Part shown: in pieces, positions 1 to 7,928 of the stretch | Layout of the letters: the number at the start of each line of letters is the position of its first letter | Numbering within the stretch: position 1 is the first letter of the stretch | The notes under the pieces: model-generated | The model's input: only the letters and a program-made list of their open reading frames with translations | Databases searched by the model: none | What the model was told of the DNA's origin: nothing | From: Alistipes sp. | Lineage (GTDB): Bacteria; Bacteroidota; Bacteroidia; Bacteroidales; Rikenellaceae | Length of the DNA stretch: 53,071 nucleotides | Direction of reading: 5' to 3' | NCBI GenBank assembly: GCA_017465575.1 | Contig: JAFTVX010000022.1 | Location: 1-53,071 of the forward strand | Program-made: the position numbers and the translations under genes

Positions 1-8
1 CTATCGCT

Positions 9-202
9 GTGGGTAGTGCCGCTGTCGCTCTGGGTATTTCCGCCTTCGGCTCTGGGTATCTCCGCTCGTTACACTCGCTCTGGGTAGTTATGAGTTTTTT
101 AGTTCTACCCAGAGTGGGCGTTAGCCCACGGCTCTACCCAGTGCTACCCAGAGTGCGCCTTGGCGCACGGCTCTACCCAGCCCAAGCAGGCGAAACGCCT
201 GC
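9..202. repeat. CTGGGTA / CTACCCAG palindromic cassette cluster
   Basis: Positions 9-86 hold four CTGGGTA words spaced 22-28 bp apart. They are followed, after a short AT-rich spacer, by the inverted form CTACCCAG. Positions 105-141 and 144-180 are two 37-bp cassettes with identical flanks and different palindromic cores: GTGGGCGTTAGCCCAC in the first and GTGCGCCTTGGCGCAC in the second. A third palindrome, GCAGGCGAAACGCCTGC, lies at 186-202. No convincing reading frame runs through this stretch, so positions 1-516 hold repeats only. Confidence 0.8.
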
Positions 203-240
203 ACTCTCTCTGTTGTCCCTGTGGTCTCTGTGGTCTTTAT
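203..240. repeat. short-period array with TGTGGTC words
   Basis: A short array of roughly 8-bp words containing CTGTGGTC stands just before repeat element A. The comparable position before element B (24490-24570) carries a longer 8-bp array, so the array and the palindrome appear to travel together. Confidence 0.45.
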
Positions 241-242
241 CC

Positions 243-517
243 ACCTCCCAGTCAGCACTCTTTGTCGTCAAAAGTCGTGAGATGTGGTGCCAAATGAAAA
301 CTCCTCGGATGGGACATACTTGGCGTATTTCCCATTCGGGGAGTTAAGTTTGGTGCCGCAGATTGCGGCTTTTCACGGCAAAGACCCAATTTCTTGTCAG
401 AAGGGGTCAGGCTTGGCTCATCGCAAAAGTGAGTGCCTCGGGATAGTACACCTAAGTACAGCCCGAGGCACTCAACTTTGGGGATGGGTCGAGAATGACC
501 CCTTATCACAAGAAATT
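243..517 (-). repeat. nested palindromic repeat, copy A (two modules)
   Basis: Two tandem modules of one architecture. Module A1 has outer arms at 258-274 and 369-383 and an inner stem at 299-314 with 330-345. Module A2 has 22-bp outer arms at 388-409 and 496-517 (20 of 22 complementary) and a perfect 12-bp inner stem at 431-442 with 462-473, containing GTAC-N6-GTAC in its loop. About 275 bp are shared with copy B near 24.6-24.9 kb. The right end overlaps the first base of the reverse-strand stop triplet of the next gene. Confidence 0.85.
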
Positions 518-987
518 TAGCGGCGGTTATTCTTCGGCGCCTCCTTAACTGCACCCTGTGCCTCTGCCTTAACGCGCGCAATCTCCGACTTTGCCTGTGC
601 TACACGGCTCTTGTGGTCCTCGACGATAGACTTGGTCTTAGCCTTGGCAGCAGCAACCTCCTGCTTGGTGCGGGCAGCCTCCTGCTTGTAGCGCTCGGTA
701 GCCGACTTAAGCTCTGCCTTAGCCTTGGCTACGCGCGCCTTCTGCTCCTCGACAACCTGACGATAATGCTCCTTAACCTCCTGAAGGTCAGACTTAACAA
801 GATTGAGACGGCTCTCGGCAGCATCGACCGTAAGACGCTCTTCGGACTTAGCCTCCTCAACAGCACGGCGCTGGTCGATAACGGTATTGTCGTATAGTGC
901 CTGGGCCTCAGCGATGGTGCGTGGCGACTGTGCGAAAACGGCGCTCACAGCGAGGAGCGCAACGATGGTAAACAAAAATTTCTTCAT
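517..987 (-). CDS. secreted alanine/lysine/glutamate-rich coiled-coil protein
   Basis: A 156-residue protein of unknown function. Residues 1-19 form a signal peptide ending Val-Phe-Ala before Gln20, so it should reach the periplasm. The mature chain is almost entirely heptad-like helix rich in Ala, Lys, Glu, Gln and Arg (about 25-145), as in periplasmic coiled-coil spacer or OmpH-like proteins. No catalytic motif is visible. The C-terminus ends in basic Asn-Asn-Arg-Arg. A good promoter lies directly upstream (1019-1049), so it is probably a single-gene unit, independent of the amylase operon that ends before it. The name is descriptive only. Confidence 0.75.
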   Translation of the reverse strand: MKKFLFTIVALLAVSAVFAQSPRTIAEAQALYDNTVIDQRRAVEEAKSEERLTVDAAESRLNLVKSDLQEVKEHYRQVVEEQKARVAKAKAELKSATERYKQEAARTKQEVAAAKAKTKSIVEDHKSRVAQAKSEIARVKAEAQGAVKEAPKNNRR

Positions 988-1018
988 ATCTTTAAAGATT
1001 TAGATTTTTTCCTAAGAA

Positions 1019-1049
1019 CAAAGATAATATTTTTATGCTGAATAACAAA
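1019..1049 (-). promoter_or_regulatory. Bacteroidetes-type promoter of the coiled-coil gene
   Basis: On the minus strand TTTG (1049-1046) is followed by 19 nt and TATCTTTG (1026-1019), matching the TTTG-N19-21-TAnnTTTG consensus. The -33 element sits inside the T-run of the upstream operon's terminator. Confidence 0.7.
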
Positions 1050-1079
1050 AAAAGTCCACCACTTTTTCGGTGGCGGACT
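1046..1079 (-). terminator. intrinsic terminator of the starch-utilisation operon
   Basis: Read on the minus strand, a stem of AGTCCGCCACCG and GTGGTGGACT around an A-rich loop (1079-1053) is followed by seven T residues. It lies about 25 bp after the stop codon of the last amylase gene and closes the locus that starts near 17.9 kb. Confidence 0.85.
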
Positions 1080-1104
1080 AATAAATTGATTGCAAGATGT
1101 TACA

Positions 1105-2970
1105 CTATCGCTCAAACTCTACGATAAGAGCCGTGGCGGGAGCAACCTTGGCGTGCGACATATCGACGCTCTTGCCCGTTACAACATCCTTACCCACCTT
1201 AAGGTCAGCGCTAATCTCCGAGTAGCGCTGCCAAGGCACTGTACGCTCGTCGTCGGAGTTGTTGATATAGACAAAGACCACCTCATCGTCGTTGTAGCGG
1301 AAGTAGGCGTAGGTATTATCGCGGTCGATAAAGTGGAGTGTTCGACCTGTGTGGATTACCTCCTTCGACTTACGCCAGTTCATCAGCGTGCGTGTGTAGT
1401 CGAAGACATCCTTCTCATCGCCCTTATGCTCGGCAGGGTCGAAGAGGTTGCGCTTGTCGCCCTCCCAGCCACCAGGGAAGTCGACACGCAATGTGGGGTG
1501 ACCCTTCGAACGGTCGGTAGAGCGGAACATAAGCTCATCGCCATAGAGCATCTGGGGCATACCACGCATAGTGCAGAGCATAGCTGCCACAAGCTTCATA
1601 CGGCGTGCATCACCCTCGACAACATCGCCCACGCGGTCGGTGTCGTGGTTACCTGCCATAATCATCATATTGCTAAGGTCGTGGTATACAAAGTCGTGCG
1701 AGAGGACATCGTAGATGCGGGTCATACCCTTGCCCCAGCCGCCCTTGTCGCCACCCTCGGTCATAGCGGCACGGATAGCATCGTGCAACGGGAAGTCCAT
1801 AATCGACTTAAGGTGCGAGTTGAAGCCGTCCTTGTTGTAGTTGTCGCCCTGCCAGTATGCCAACTGGGGGATAGAGGCTGTCCACACCTCGCCAACGATA
1901 TTGAAGTTGGGGTACTCGTCCATAACGGCCTTGCACCACTCGCTCATAGGCATCTTCTCGTTATATGGGTAGGTATCGACACGGAAGCCATCCAACCCCG
2001 AGAACTCAATCCACCATATAGCCCACTGCTGGAAGTAGCGCAAGAGGTAGGGGTTGTCGAGGTTCATATCGGCCATCGTGCGGTCAAACCAGCCACTCTC
2101 CATCTGGTAGAGGTCCGATGCCGAGGCGTTGAAGTCCATATTTGTTGAGAATGTCCAGTTCGACTGGGTATACTTGCCCCACTGGTGTGTCCAATCCTCG
2201 AAGGGCTGGTCGTTGTACCACCAATGCGATGTCGAGCTATGGTTAGGCACGATATCCATAATCACCTTAAGGTCGCGCTTATGGCACTCCTCGACATACT
2301 CTTTGAAGAGGTCGTTCGAGCCATAGCGAGGGTCGATAAGGTAGTAGTCGCTGCACGAATAGCCGTGGTACGATGCGCCATTCTCGTCATCGAGCAACAG
2401 CGGTGTCGACCAGATAGCCGTAGCACCGAGGTCGGCGATATAGTCCAAGTGGTCGATGATACCCTGAATATCACCACCGTGACGACGACCAGGATTTGAG
2501 CGATTTACCTTCTCTACGGTATTCCAAGTAGAGTCGTTCGACGCATCGCCATTAGCAAAGCGGTCGGGCATAATGAGGTAGACAAAGTCGGCGGTAGTAA
2601 AGCTCTTACGCTCACGCGAGCCCTCCTCACGCGAGGCGATGGTGTAGCTACGGTCGTAGGTACGCTTGCCGTCCGAGAAGCGGAGCGTGTAGTCGCCAGC
2701 AACGGCATCGGGGGCGATATCTACATCGATAAAGAGGTAGTTGGGGCTGTCGGCACGATGCACGGCACGCACCTTAACACCCTGATTGGCAGGCAAGATA
2801 TCGACATCGAATGCCGAGATACCCTCGCCATTTGCCATAAGCTGCAAGGGCATATTCATACCCACCCACCACGACAGTGGCTCGAGGTGGCGTAGCTCAA
2901 ACTTTGGCTTGGCAGCCGTTGCCGAGAGGGCAACCGCCAAAAACATCACAATAGAGATTACTTTTTTCAT
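1105..2970 (-). CDS. periplasmic GH13 alpha-amylase / neopullulanase (SusA-like)
   Basis: A 621-residue glycoside hydrolase family 13 enzyme predicted to cut malto-oligosaccharides or pullulan after import into the periplasm. Residues 1-20 are a cleavable signal peptide (ending Ala-Thr-Ala-Ala) with no lipobox cysteine. An N-terminal beta-sandwich (about 25-115), as in cyclomaltodextrinase-type enzymes, precedes the barrel. The four GH13 regions are visible: DIVPNH at 239-244, GFRVD with nucleophile Asp332, GEVW with acid/base Glu361, and GNHD with Asp443. A C-terminal beta-domain ends the chain. It is the last gene of the locus, 10 nt after the cytoplasmic amylase gene, with the operon terminator just beyond. 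Domain order and export match SusA; exact product specificity cannot be read from sequence. Confidence 0.93.
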   Translation of the reverse strand: MKKVISIVMFLAVALSATAAKPKFELRHLEPLSWWVGMNMPLQLMANGEGISAFDVDILPANQGVKVRAVHRADSPNYLFIDVDIAPDAVAGDYTLRFSDGKRTYDRSYTIASREEGSRERKSFTTADFVYLIMPDRFANGDASNDSTWNTVEKVNRSNPGRRHGGDIQGIIDHLDYIADLGATAIWSTPLLLDDENGASYHGYSCSDYYLIDPRYGSNDLFKEYVEECHKRDLKVIMDIVPNHSSTSHWWYNDQPFEDWTHQWGKYTQSNWTFSTNMDFNASASDLYQMESGWFDRTMADMNLDNPYLLRYFQQWAIWWIEFSGLDGFRVDTYPYNEKMPMSEWCKAVMDEYPNFNIVGEVWTASIPQLAYWQGDNYNKDGFNSHLKSIMDFPLHDAIRAAMTEGGDKGGWGKGMTRIYDVLSHDFVYHDLSNMMIMAGNHDTDRVGDVVEGDARRMKLVAAMLCTMRGMPQMLYGDELMFRSTDRSKGHPTLRVDFPGGWEGDKRNLFDPAEHKGDEKDVFDYTRTLMNWRKSKEVIHTGRTLHFIDRDNTYAYFRYNDDEVVFVYINNSDDERTVPWQRYSEISADLKVGKDVVTGKSVDMSHAKVAPATALIVEFER

Positions 2971-2980
2971 AATATCTAAT

Positions 2981-4267
2981 CTATTTCTTCACAAGTATTC
3001 GGTAGTTCCAGGGCGCTAAAATCTCATCAAAGTGCTCCTTTAACTCAAATCGTTCGCCAGTCAGGGCATCGCAGTAGTCGCCTGCATAGATGCCTGTATG
3101 GAAGTCGGCGTGGATGGTATAGGGCGAGAGGTTTACGATGGCAACAACACGGCTACCCTCGACCTCGCGCACAAGGCTAAACATACAATCCTTGGCATTG
3201 TTCTCAATCTCAATCATCTCGCCACCCTCGGCACCTGCCGCCAACGCTCGCTCGCTATGCTTCAAAGCAGCCAAACGACGATAAAGCTCCGTAGTGCGGC
3301 ACTCACGGTAGGCATCCACAGGAATGGGGTCGCGGTCGAAGAACTTAAACGAGTGGTTGTAGCCCACCTCCTGACCCGTATAGATAAGGGGCATTGTCGA
3401 GGGCATAAGGAATGTCATCACGGTCATCGCCTCCAACGAAGCACCAAACCTATCCTGCTCCGAGCCATTCCACGAGTTCTCGTCGTGGTTCGAGGTAAAG
3501 CTCATACGGATAGCCTCACGGGGGTACTTTGCGCGCTCCGAGTGGATAGCGTTGCGCATATCCCACACACGGCGAGCGCCCTTGGCGATATCGACCATAA
3601 TATGGTGGATGTTCCACTGGTAGCTGGCGTTGAAGGCATCGTTGAAGAGGTTATCCTCCTCGGCTTCGGCCAACATAAAAATATCGGGCTTAACGCGGTG
3701 CAACTCCCGAGATACCTCCTGCCAAAACTCGATAGGAACCAGCATCGCCATATCGCAACGGAAGCCATCGACATCGAACTCCTCGACCCAGTAGCGCATA
3801 GCATCTATCTCGCCGAGCCATACATCGTGGTTTGCGTAGTTGAGCTTTGCTGTGTCGGTCCAATCCCAAGGCACCTTCGCCACACCCTGCTCATCACGCT
3901 CATACCAATCTGCAGGGCGCTCCGTGAGCCAACGGGCATCGCGTGCCGTGTGGTTGGCCACCCAGTCGAGCAACACCTTCATACCGAGGGCGTGAGCCGC
4001 CTTGACGAAGGCACGGAAATCCTCCTCAGAGCCAAACTCGGGGTTAACGGCCTTGTAGTCCTTGATTGAGTAGTAAGAGCCAAGGCTACCCTTGCGCCCC
4101 TCCTCGCCAATGGGATAGATGGGCATCAGCCATATAGCATCGATGCCGATAGAGCGTAGGAATGGGAGTCGCTCGATGGCGGCACGAAATGAGCCTTCGG
4201 CGCTGAGTTGTCGTATGTTCATCTCGTAGAGCACCGCACTACGGCTCCACTCGGGGTTTGTGTACAT
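2981..4267 (-). CDS. cytoplasmic GH13 alpha-amylase family enzyme
   Basis: A 428-residue GH13 hydrolase without signal peptide or lipobox; the barrel begins within the first 15 residues, so it should be cytoplasmic. Conserved regions are DWVANH (101-106), GFRCD with nucleophile Asp172, LAEAE with acid/base Glu201, and SNHDEN with Asp262. A short C-terminal beta-domain follows (about 345-428). It is clearly paralogous to the next upstream gene, sharing near-identical stretches such as GSYYSI, DYKAVNPEFG and DWVANHT. That gene encodes a lipoprotein, so one family appears to serve two compartments. A hairpin with a T-rich tail separates the two genes, and no separate promoter is obvious, so it is probably expressed by readthrough. 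Likely role: degradation of imported malto-oligosaccharides. Confidence 0.9.
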   Translation of the reverse strand: MYTNPEWSRSAVLYEMNIRQLSAEGSFRAAIERLPFLRSIGIDAIWLMPIYPIGEEGRKGSLGSYYSIKDYKAVNPEFGSEEDFRAFVKAAHALGMKVLLDWVANHTARDARWLTERPADWYERDEQGVAKVPWDWTDTAKLNYANHDVWLGEIDAMRYWVEEFDVDGFRCDMAMLVPIEFWQEVSRELHRVKPDIFMLAEAEEDNLFNDAFNASYQWNIHHIMVDIAKGARRVWDMRNAIHSERAKYPREAIRMSFTSNHDENSWNGSEQDRFGASLEAMTVMTFLMPSTMPLIYTGQEVGYNHSFKFFDRDPIPVDAYRECRTTELYRRLAALKHSERALAAGAEGGEMIEIENNAKDCMFSLVREVEGSRVVAIVNLSPYTIHADFHTGIYAGDYCDALTGERFELKEHFDEILAPWNYRILVKK

Positions 4268-4281
4268 TGCCTGTCGTTTGT

Positions 4282-4333
4282 AAAAAGAGAAAAAGAGCGA
4301 CTAAAAGAGCATAATTTGCCCTCTTAGTCGCTC
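4282..4333 (-). terminator. intercistronic hairpin with T-rich tail (attenuator or terminator)
   Basis: On the minus strand a stem of GAGCGACTAAGAG (4333-4321) pairs with CTCTTTTAGTCGCTC (4309-4295), with a 2-nt bulge, and is followed by TTTTTCTCTTTTT. It lies between two GH13 genes of one operon and is likely to reduce expression of the two distal genes. Confidence 0.65.
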
Positions 4334-4343
4334 GGTAAGTTTA

Positions 4344-5744
4344 TTACTTCGCAAGAAGCATATACTGCCAAGGAGCAAGCTCAAGCTGCTCGCCAGTAAC
4401 GATGCTCTTTGTCTCGCCACAGATGCAGTTGTAGTCACCAGCAACAGCCTCGGTGAAGGTTACAACCTGAGGCTCAGCCGAGAAGTTGAACAAGCAGAAT
4501 ACCTTGTTCTCGTCGTTCTCGCGAGTGAAAGCCAAGACAGCCTCGGGAGCACCCTCAAGATATACCACGGGGGCTACATTAGCACCAGCAGCCAAAGCAG
4601 AGTTCTCGTGACGGAACGCACACAACGCCTTGTAGAAGTCGCGGTACTCCTTGCCGTACTCGGTGTCAACGAGCTCTACAACAGAGTCCTTCTCGAAGAA
4701 CTGCAAACGGCGACCAAGACCAATCTCCTGACCAGTGTAGATAAGGGGCTGACCCTTAGGCAACACGAAGGTAAGAGCAGCGAAGGTCTTGTGAGCATCA
4801 CCCATACGCTCCATCTCGGTACCTGCCCAAGAGTTCTCGTCGTGGTTCGAGGTGAACATAAGACGCATAGCGGGTGCAGGGTACTTCTCGTCATCGCGTG
4901 CGAGGTAGTCCTTCAAGTCCTGAACGGTCTTTGCATCGGTCTTGATAGTGCCATCGCCAGCAACATTCTTGGTCTCGCTACCGCCCTTAGCCATAGCGTT
5001 GAAGATGTGGTGGAGCTCCCAAGCGTAGGTGGCGTCGAAGTCGCTCTCGTGCAACCAAGTCTCCTCGCCCTCAGCCAAGAGGTATACATCGGGGTTGATA
5101 GCGCGAACCTCCTCCCACGCCTTCTTCCAGAAGTCGCCAGGAACATTCATCGCTACATCGCAACGGTAGCCATCTACACCCTTCTCAATCCAGAACTTGA
5201 GGGCATCGAGCATAGCGGCACGCATATCCTCGTTCTTGTAGTCGAGCTTTGCGATATCGGTCCAGTCGTACTCTACGATAGGAAGACCAGTAGCCTCGTC
5301 CAAAACATACCAATCCTTCTTGCCCTCTTTCCACCAGTTAGCATCGCGTGAGGTGTGGTTAGCAACCCAGTCGATGATAACCTTCAAGCCGAGGTCGTGA
5401 GCCGTAGCAAGGAACTTATCGAAGTCCTCCATAGTACCGAACTCGGGGTTTACGGCCTTGTAGTCGATAATCGAGTAGTATGAGCCAAGAGTACCCTTAC
5501 GGCCATCTACGCCGATGGGGCTGATGGGCATAAGCCATACGATATCAACGCCCATATCCTTCAACACGGGGAGGTAAGCCTCTGCAGCAGCAAAGGTACC
5601 CTCCTCGGTAGCCTGACGAATGTTGAGCTCGTAAACTACTGAATTGTACTTGTCAAATGCGGGGCTCTCAGCCACCTTCTCGGTGTTGCCTGCGCAACCT
5701 ACCAATGTTGCAACGAGTGCAACCAAAGCAAATAGTCTCTTCAT
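4344..5744 (-). CDS. GH13 alpha-amylase family lipoprotein
   Basis: A 466-residue GH13 enzyme with a lipoprotein signal (residues 1-17, lipobox Leu-Val-Gly-Cys17), so anchored in a membrane, probably the outer one. GH13 regions: DWVANH (125-130), GYRCD with nucleophile Asp196, LLAEGE with Glu225, and SNHDEN with Asp302. The barrel carries a modest insertion around 255-285 relative to its cytoplasmic paralogue. A C-terminal beta-domain spans about 380-466. The residues after Cys17 (Ala-Gly-Asn-Thr-Glu) are not strongly acidic, so surface display is uncertain. It stands 17 nt after the larger GH13 lipoprotein gene, in the same operon. Probable role: starch or maltodextrin hydrolysis at the cell envelope. 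Confidence 0.92.
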   Translation of the reverse strand: MKRLFALVALVATLVGCAGNTEKVAESPAFDKYNSVVYELNIRQATEEGTFAAAEAYLPVLKDMGVDIVWLMPISPIGVDGRKGTLGSYYSIIDYKAVNPEFGTMEDFDKFLATAHDLGLKVIIDWVANHTSRDANWWKEGKKDWYVLDEATGLPIVEYDWTDIAKLDYKNEDMRAAMLDALKFWIEKGVDGYRCDVAMNVPGDFWKKAWEEVRAINPDVYLLAEGEETWLHESDFDATYAWELHHIFNAMAKGGSETKNVAGDGTIKTDAKTVQDLKDYLARDDEKYPAPAMRLMFTSNHDENSWAGTEMERMGDAHKTFAALTFVLPKGQPLIYTGQEIGLGRRLQFFEKDSVVELVDTEYGKEYRDFYKALCAFRHENSALAAGANVAPVVYLEGAPEAVLAFTRENDENKVFCLFNFSAEPQVVTFTEAVAGDYNCICGETKSIVTGEQLELAPWQYMLLAK

Positions 5745-5761
5745 AACTTTATTTTGTTAAA

Positions 5762-7903
5762 TTACTTGTTTACAACGATATAGCCATAAGCGGGAAGGTC
5801 GAACTTAACCTTGCCACCGCCACAGCACTCAACATTTGCACCCTCAGTAGCAACTGCTGTCTCGAAGCCACGGCACTCGCCACACTCGGCTGCCGAACAA
5901 ACGACAAACGAGGGCAACTCGGCGATAACCTCAGCCTCCGTATCACGAACATTCATCGCAACAACAGCCCAGTCGCCCATATAGTGGCGGATAAATACCC
6001 AAACGGCATCATCGGCATAGAGTGTGCGGTAATCGCCATACATCAAAGGCATCGACTGACGGCGCTCCTTGAAGAGGGTCTTGGTCTGCTCCAACTCCTT
6101 AGTCTGGTAGTCGTTAGCGCACTCGAAGGTCATCATATCGCGGTTGTCGGGGTCGTTAGCACCGGGAACGCCATACTCATCGCCCTGATAGATACAGGGG
6201 ACACCGGGCACGGTCGAGATGATAGCCTTCAAGAGCTGCAAGCCTGCGTGACCCTTATCCATATCGCCAACAACGACCTCACGGTGCCAACCCTCTGCCT
6301 TGTCATCGGGACACCAGAGCGACATATCACCACCTGCCAACGAGATAAAGCGGGGCTTATCGTGGTTACCAGTGATGTTACCCATAGTGTGGTGCGAGCC
6401 GTAGGCCGCCTCCGACTCCTCGACAGTACGCACGATATCCTTCATCGAACGGTTGGTGTCGACAATAACATCGCGTGAGGTGTGGTAGAGGTTGAAGTCG
6501 AACTGCGAGTCAATCATACCTGTCTTGACATATGAGCCGATAAGCTCAACATCGCCATAGGTCTCGCCAATCTGCCACAAGGCACGGTCGGGCATCTCCG
6601 ACTTCATCTTGTGCGTAAGCATACGCCAGTAGTTCAAAGGAATATGCTTGCACGCATCGTGGCGGTAGCCATCGAAGTCGAAGTTACGCACCCAGTAGAG
6701 CGCGGTGTCGGTCATAGGGTCGCACACCTCCTCACGACGAGTGTCGAGCGTAGGGATATGCTCGTCGAACCAAGTGGTGAGGCGGGTCTCGCCATCCCAC
6801 TGACCGATATTCTTGCGACCATCGGGCAAGTAGAGGTCGGTGGTCCAATCGGGGTGCTCCTTGAGTACGGGAGAGTCGATATGGAGGTGGTTAGCCACAT
6901 AGTCGAGGATAACATTCATCTCGCCCTCGTGAGCCGTAGCAAGCATAGTGCGAAGCTCCTCATCGGTACCGAAGCGATCATCGACCTTTGTGTTGTAGAT
7001 AGGCCAGTAGCCGTGGTAGCCCGAGAACTTGGTGTCGGGGTTAACATTCTGACCCCAAGCATCGTAGGGATTCTGCGTGATAGGCGAAATCCAGATAGTG
7101 GTGATGCCCAAGTCGGTGAAGAAGCCATCGTTAATCTTGGCGGTGATACCTGCGATATCGCCACCCTGATAGTCTACCTTGTCCAACACCTCGGGAGAGT
7201 TGAGCTTCCAGTCGTTAGCCGTATTGCCGTTGTTGAAGCGGTCAATCATCAACGAGTAGAGAATCTGCGACTGGTTGTCCTGACGGCGGATAAGTGCGGG
7301 GTCGGTAACAACCTCGCCATACTCCAACGGTAGAAGGATATCGTTGAAACGACCACCCTCCGATGCTGCAAAGACACGAAGTACCGAGCGCTGGAAATCC
7401 TTGGCACGGGCAGGGATAGTAACCTCGATAGCGTTATCTAAAACCTTAACGCCCTCGACACGCACATTCTGCCACATTGCCAATGCCTCCTTTACGGGAG
7501 CGGTGGTAGCAACCGATACTACGCCATTCTCAGCCTTAGTGGTAGACATATAGCTACCCTCGGTGTCACGAACACCACCCAAGACAACGATAGACAAGGT
7601 CTCCTCGCCGTGGCGAACATCGATAGTCGATACCAATGCCTCATTGGCAGCCGTAACCTCGAACTCCGACCAATCTTCGGCAAGGGCATTGAGCGACAAT
7701 CGCTCATCGGCGGTTGATACGCCATCGGCACCCACCCACTGGGGATAGTAATCGGTAAGATAGTGAGCCGTAGTGCCCGCCTTGATGGTCATAGGCACAA
7801 CAGCGGCAGCATTGCCTCGCTCAAACTTCGCCTCGGGCTGTGCACAGCCAACGACACAAAGCGCAACAAGCGCAACTGCAAAAATAGAAAAAATCTTTCT
7901 CAT
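5762..7903 (-). CDS. large GH13 alpha-amylase lipoprotein (SusG-like role)
   Basis: A 713-residue GH13 enzyme with lipobox Val-Val-Gly-Cys20. Residues 30-200 form an N-terminal beta-rich region without clear motifs. The barrel starts near 212 (LYSLMIDRFNNGN) and shows DYVANH (334-339), GYRHD with nucleophile Asp416, GETYG with Glu447, and GNHDKPR with Asp515. A C-terminal beta-domain follows from about 630. No inserted CBM58-like module as in SusG was recognised. It lies 25 nt after the GH53 gene. As the largest envelope-bound amylase here, it is the best candidate for the first endo-cut of starch. That is inferred from context, and its side of the membrane is unknown. Confidence 0.91.
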   Translation of the reverse strand: MRKIFSIFAVALVALCVVGCAQPEAKFERGNAAAVVPMTIKAGTTAHYLTDYYPQWVGADGVSTADERLSLNALAEDWSEFEVTAANEALVSTIDVRHGEETLSIVVLGGVRDTEGSYMSTTKAENGVVSVATTAPVKEALAMWQNVRVEGVKVLDNAIEVTIPARAKDFQRSVLRVFAASEGGRFNDILLPLEYGEVVTDPALIRRQDNQSQILYSLMIDRFNNGNTANDWKLNSPEVLDKVDYQGGDIAGITAKINDGFFTDLGITTIWISPITQNPYDAWGQNVNPDTKFSGYHGYWPIYNTKVDDRFGTDEELRTMLATAHEGEMNVILDYVANHLHIDSPVLKEHPDWTTDLYLPDGRKNIGQWDGETRLTTWFDEHIPTLDTRREEVCDPMTDTALYWVRNFDFDGYRHDACKHIPLNYWRMLTHKMKSEMPDRALWQIGETYGDVELIGSYVKTGMIDSQFDFNLYHTSRDVIVDTNRSMKDIVRTVEESEAAYGSHHTMGNITGNHDKPRFISLAGGDMSLWCPDDKAEGWHREVVVGDMDKGHAGLQLLKAIISTVPGVPCIYQGDEYGVPGANDPDNRDMMTFECANDYQTKELEQTKTLFKERRQSMPLMYGDYRTLYADDAVWVFIRHYMGDWAVVAMNVRDTEAEVIAELPSFVVCSAAECGECRGFETAVATEGANVECCGGGKVKFDLPAYGYIVVNK

Positions 7904-7928
7904 ATTGTTTGTGCTTTAGTAATTTTCG

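Noticed and set aside
1-516. Insertion sequence or transposase remnant behind the repeat cluster
   Set aside because: No transposase-like reading frame and no target-site duplication could be seen; the palindromes are explained as non-coding repeats.
1090-2148. Long plus-strand open frame of 352 codons opposite the SusA-like gene
   Set aside because: It is a shadow of the real GH13 gene, caused by biased codon use; the translation is His/Val-rich without domains. The same holds for long antisense frames at 3098-4069, 12227-13210, 14992-15996, 31239-32267 and 36660-37577.
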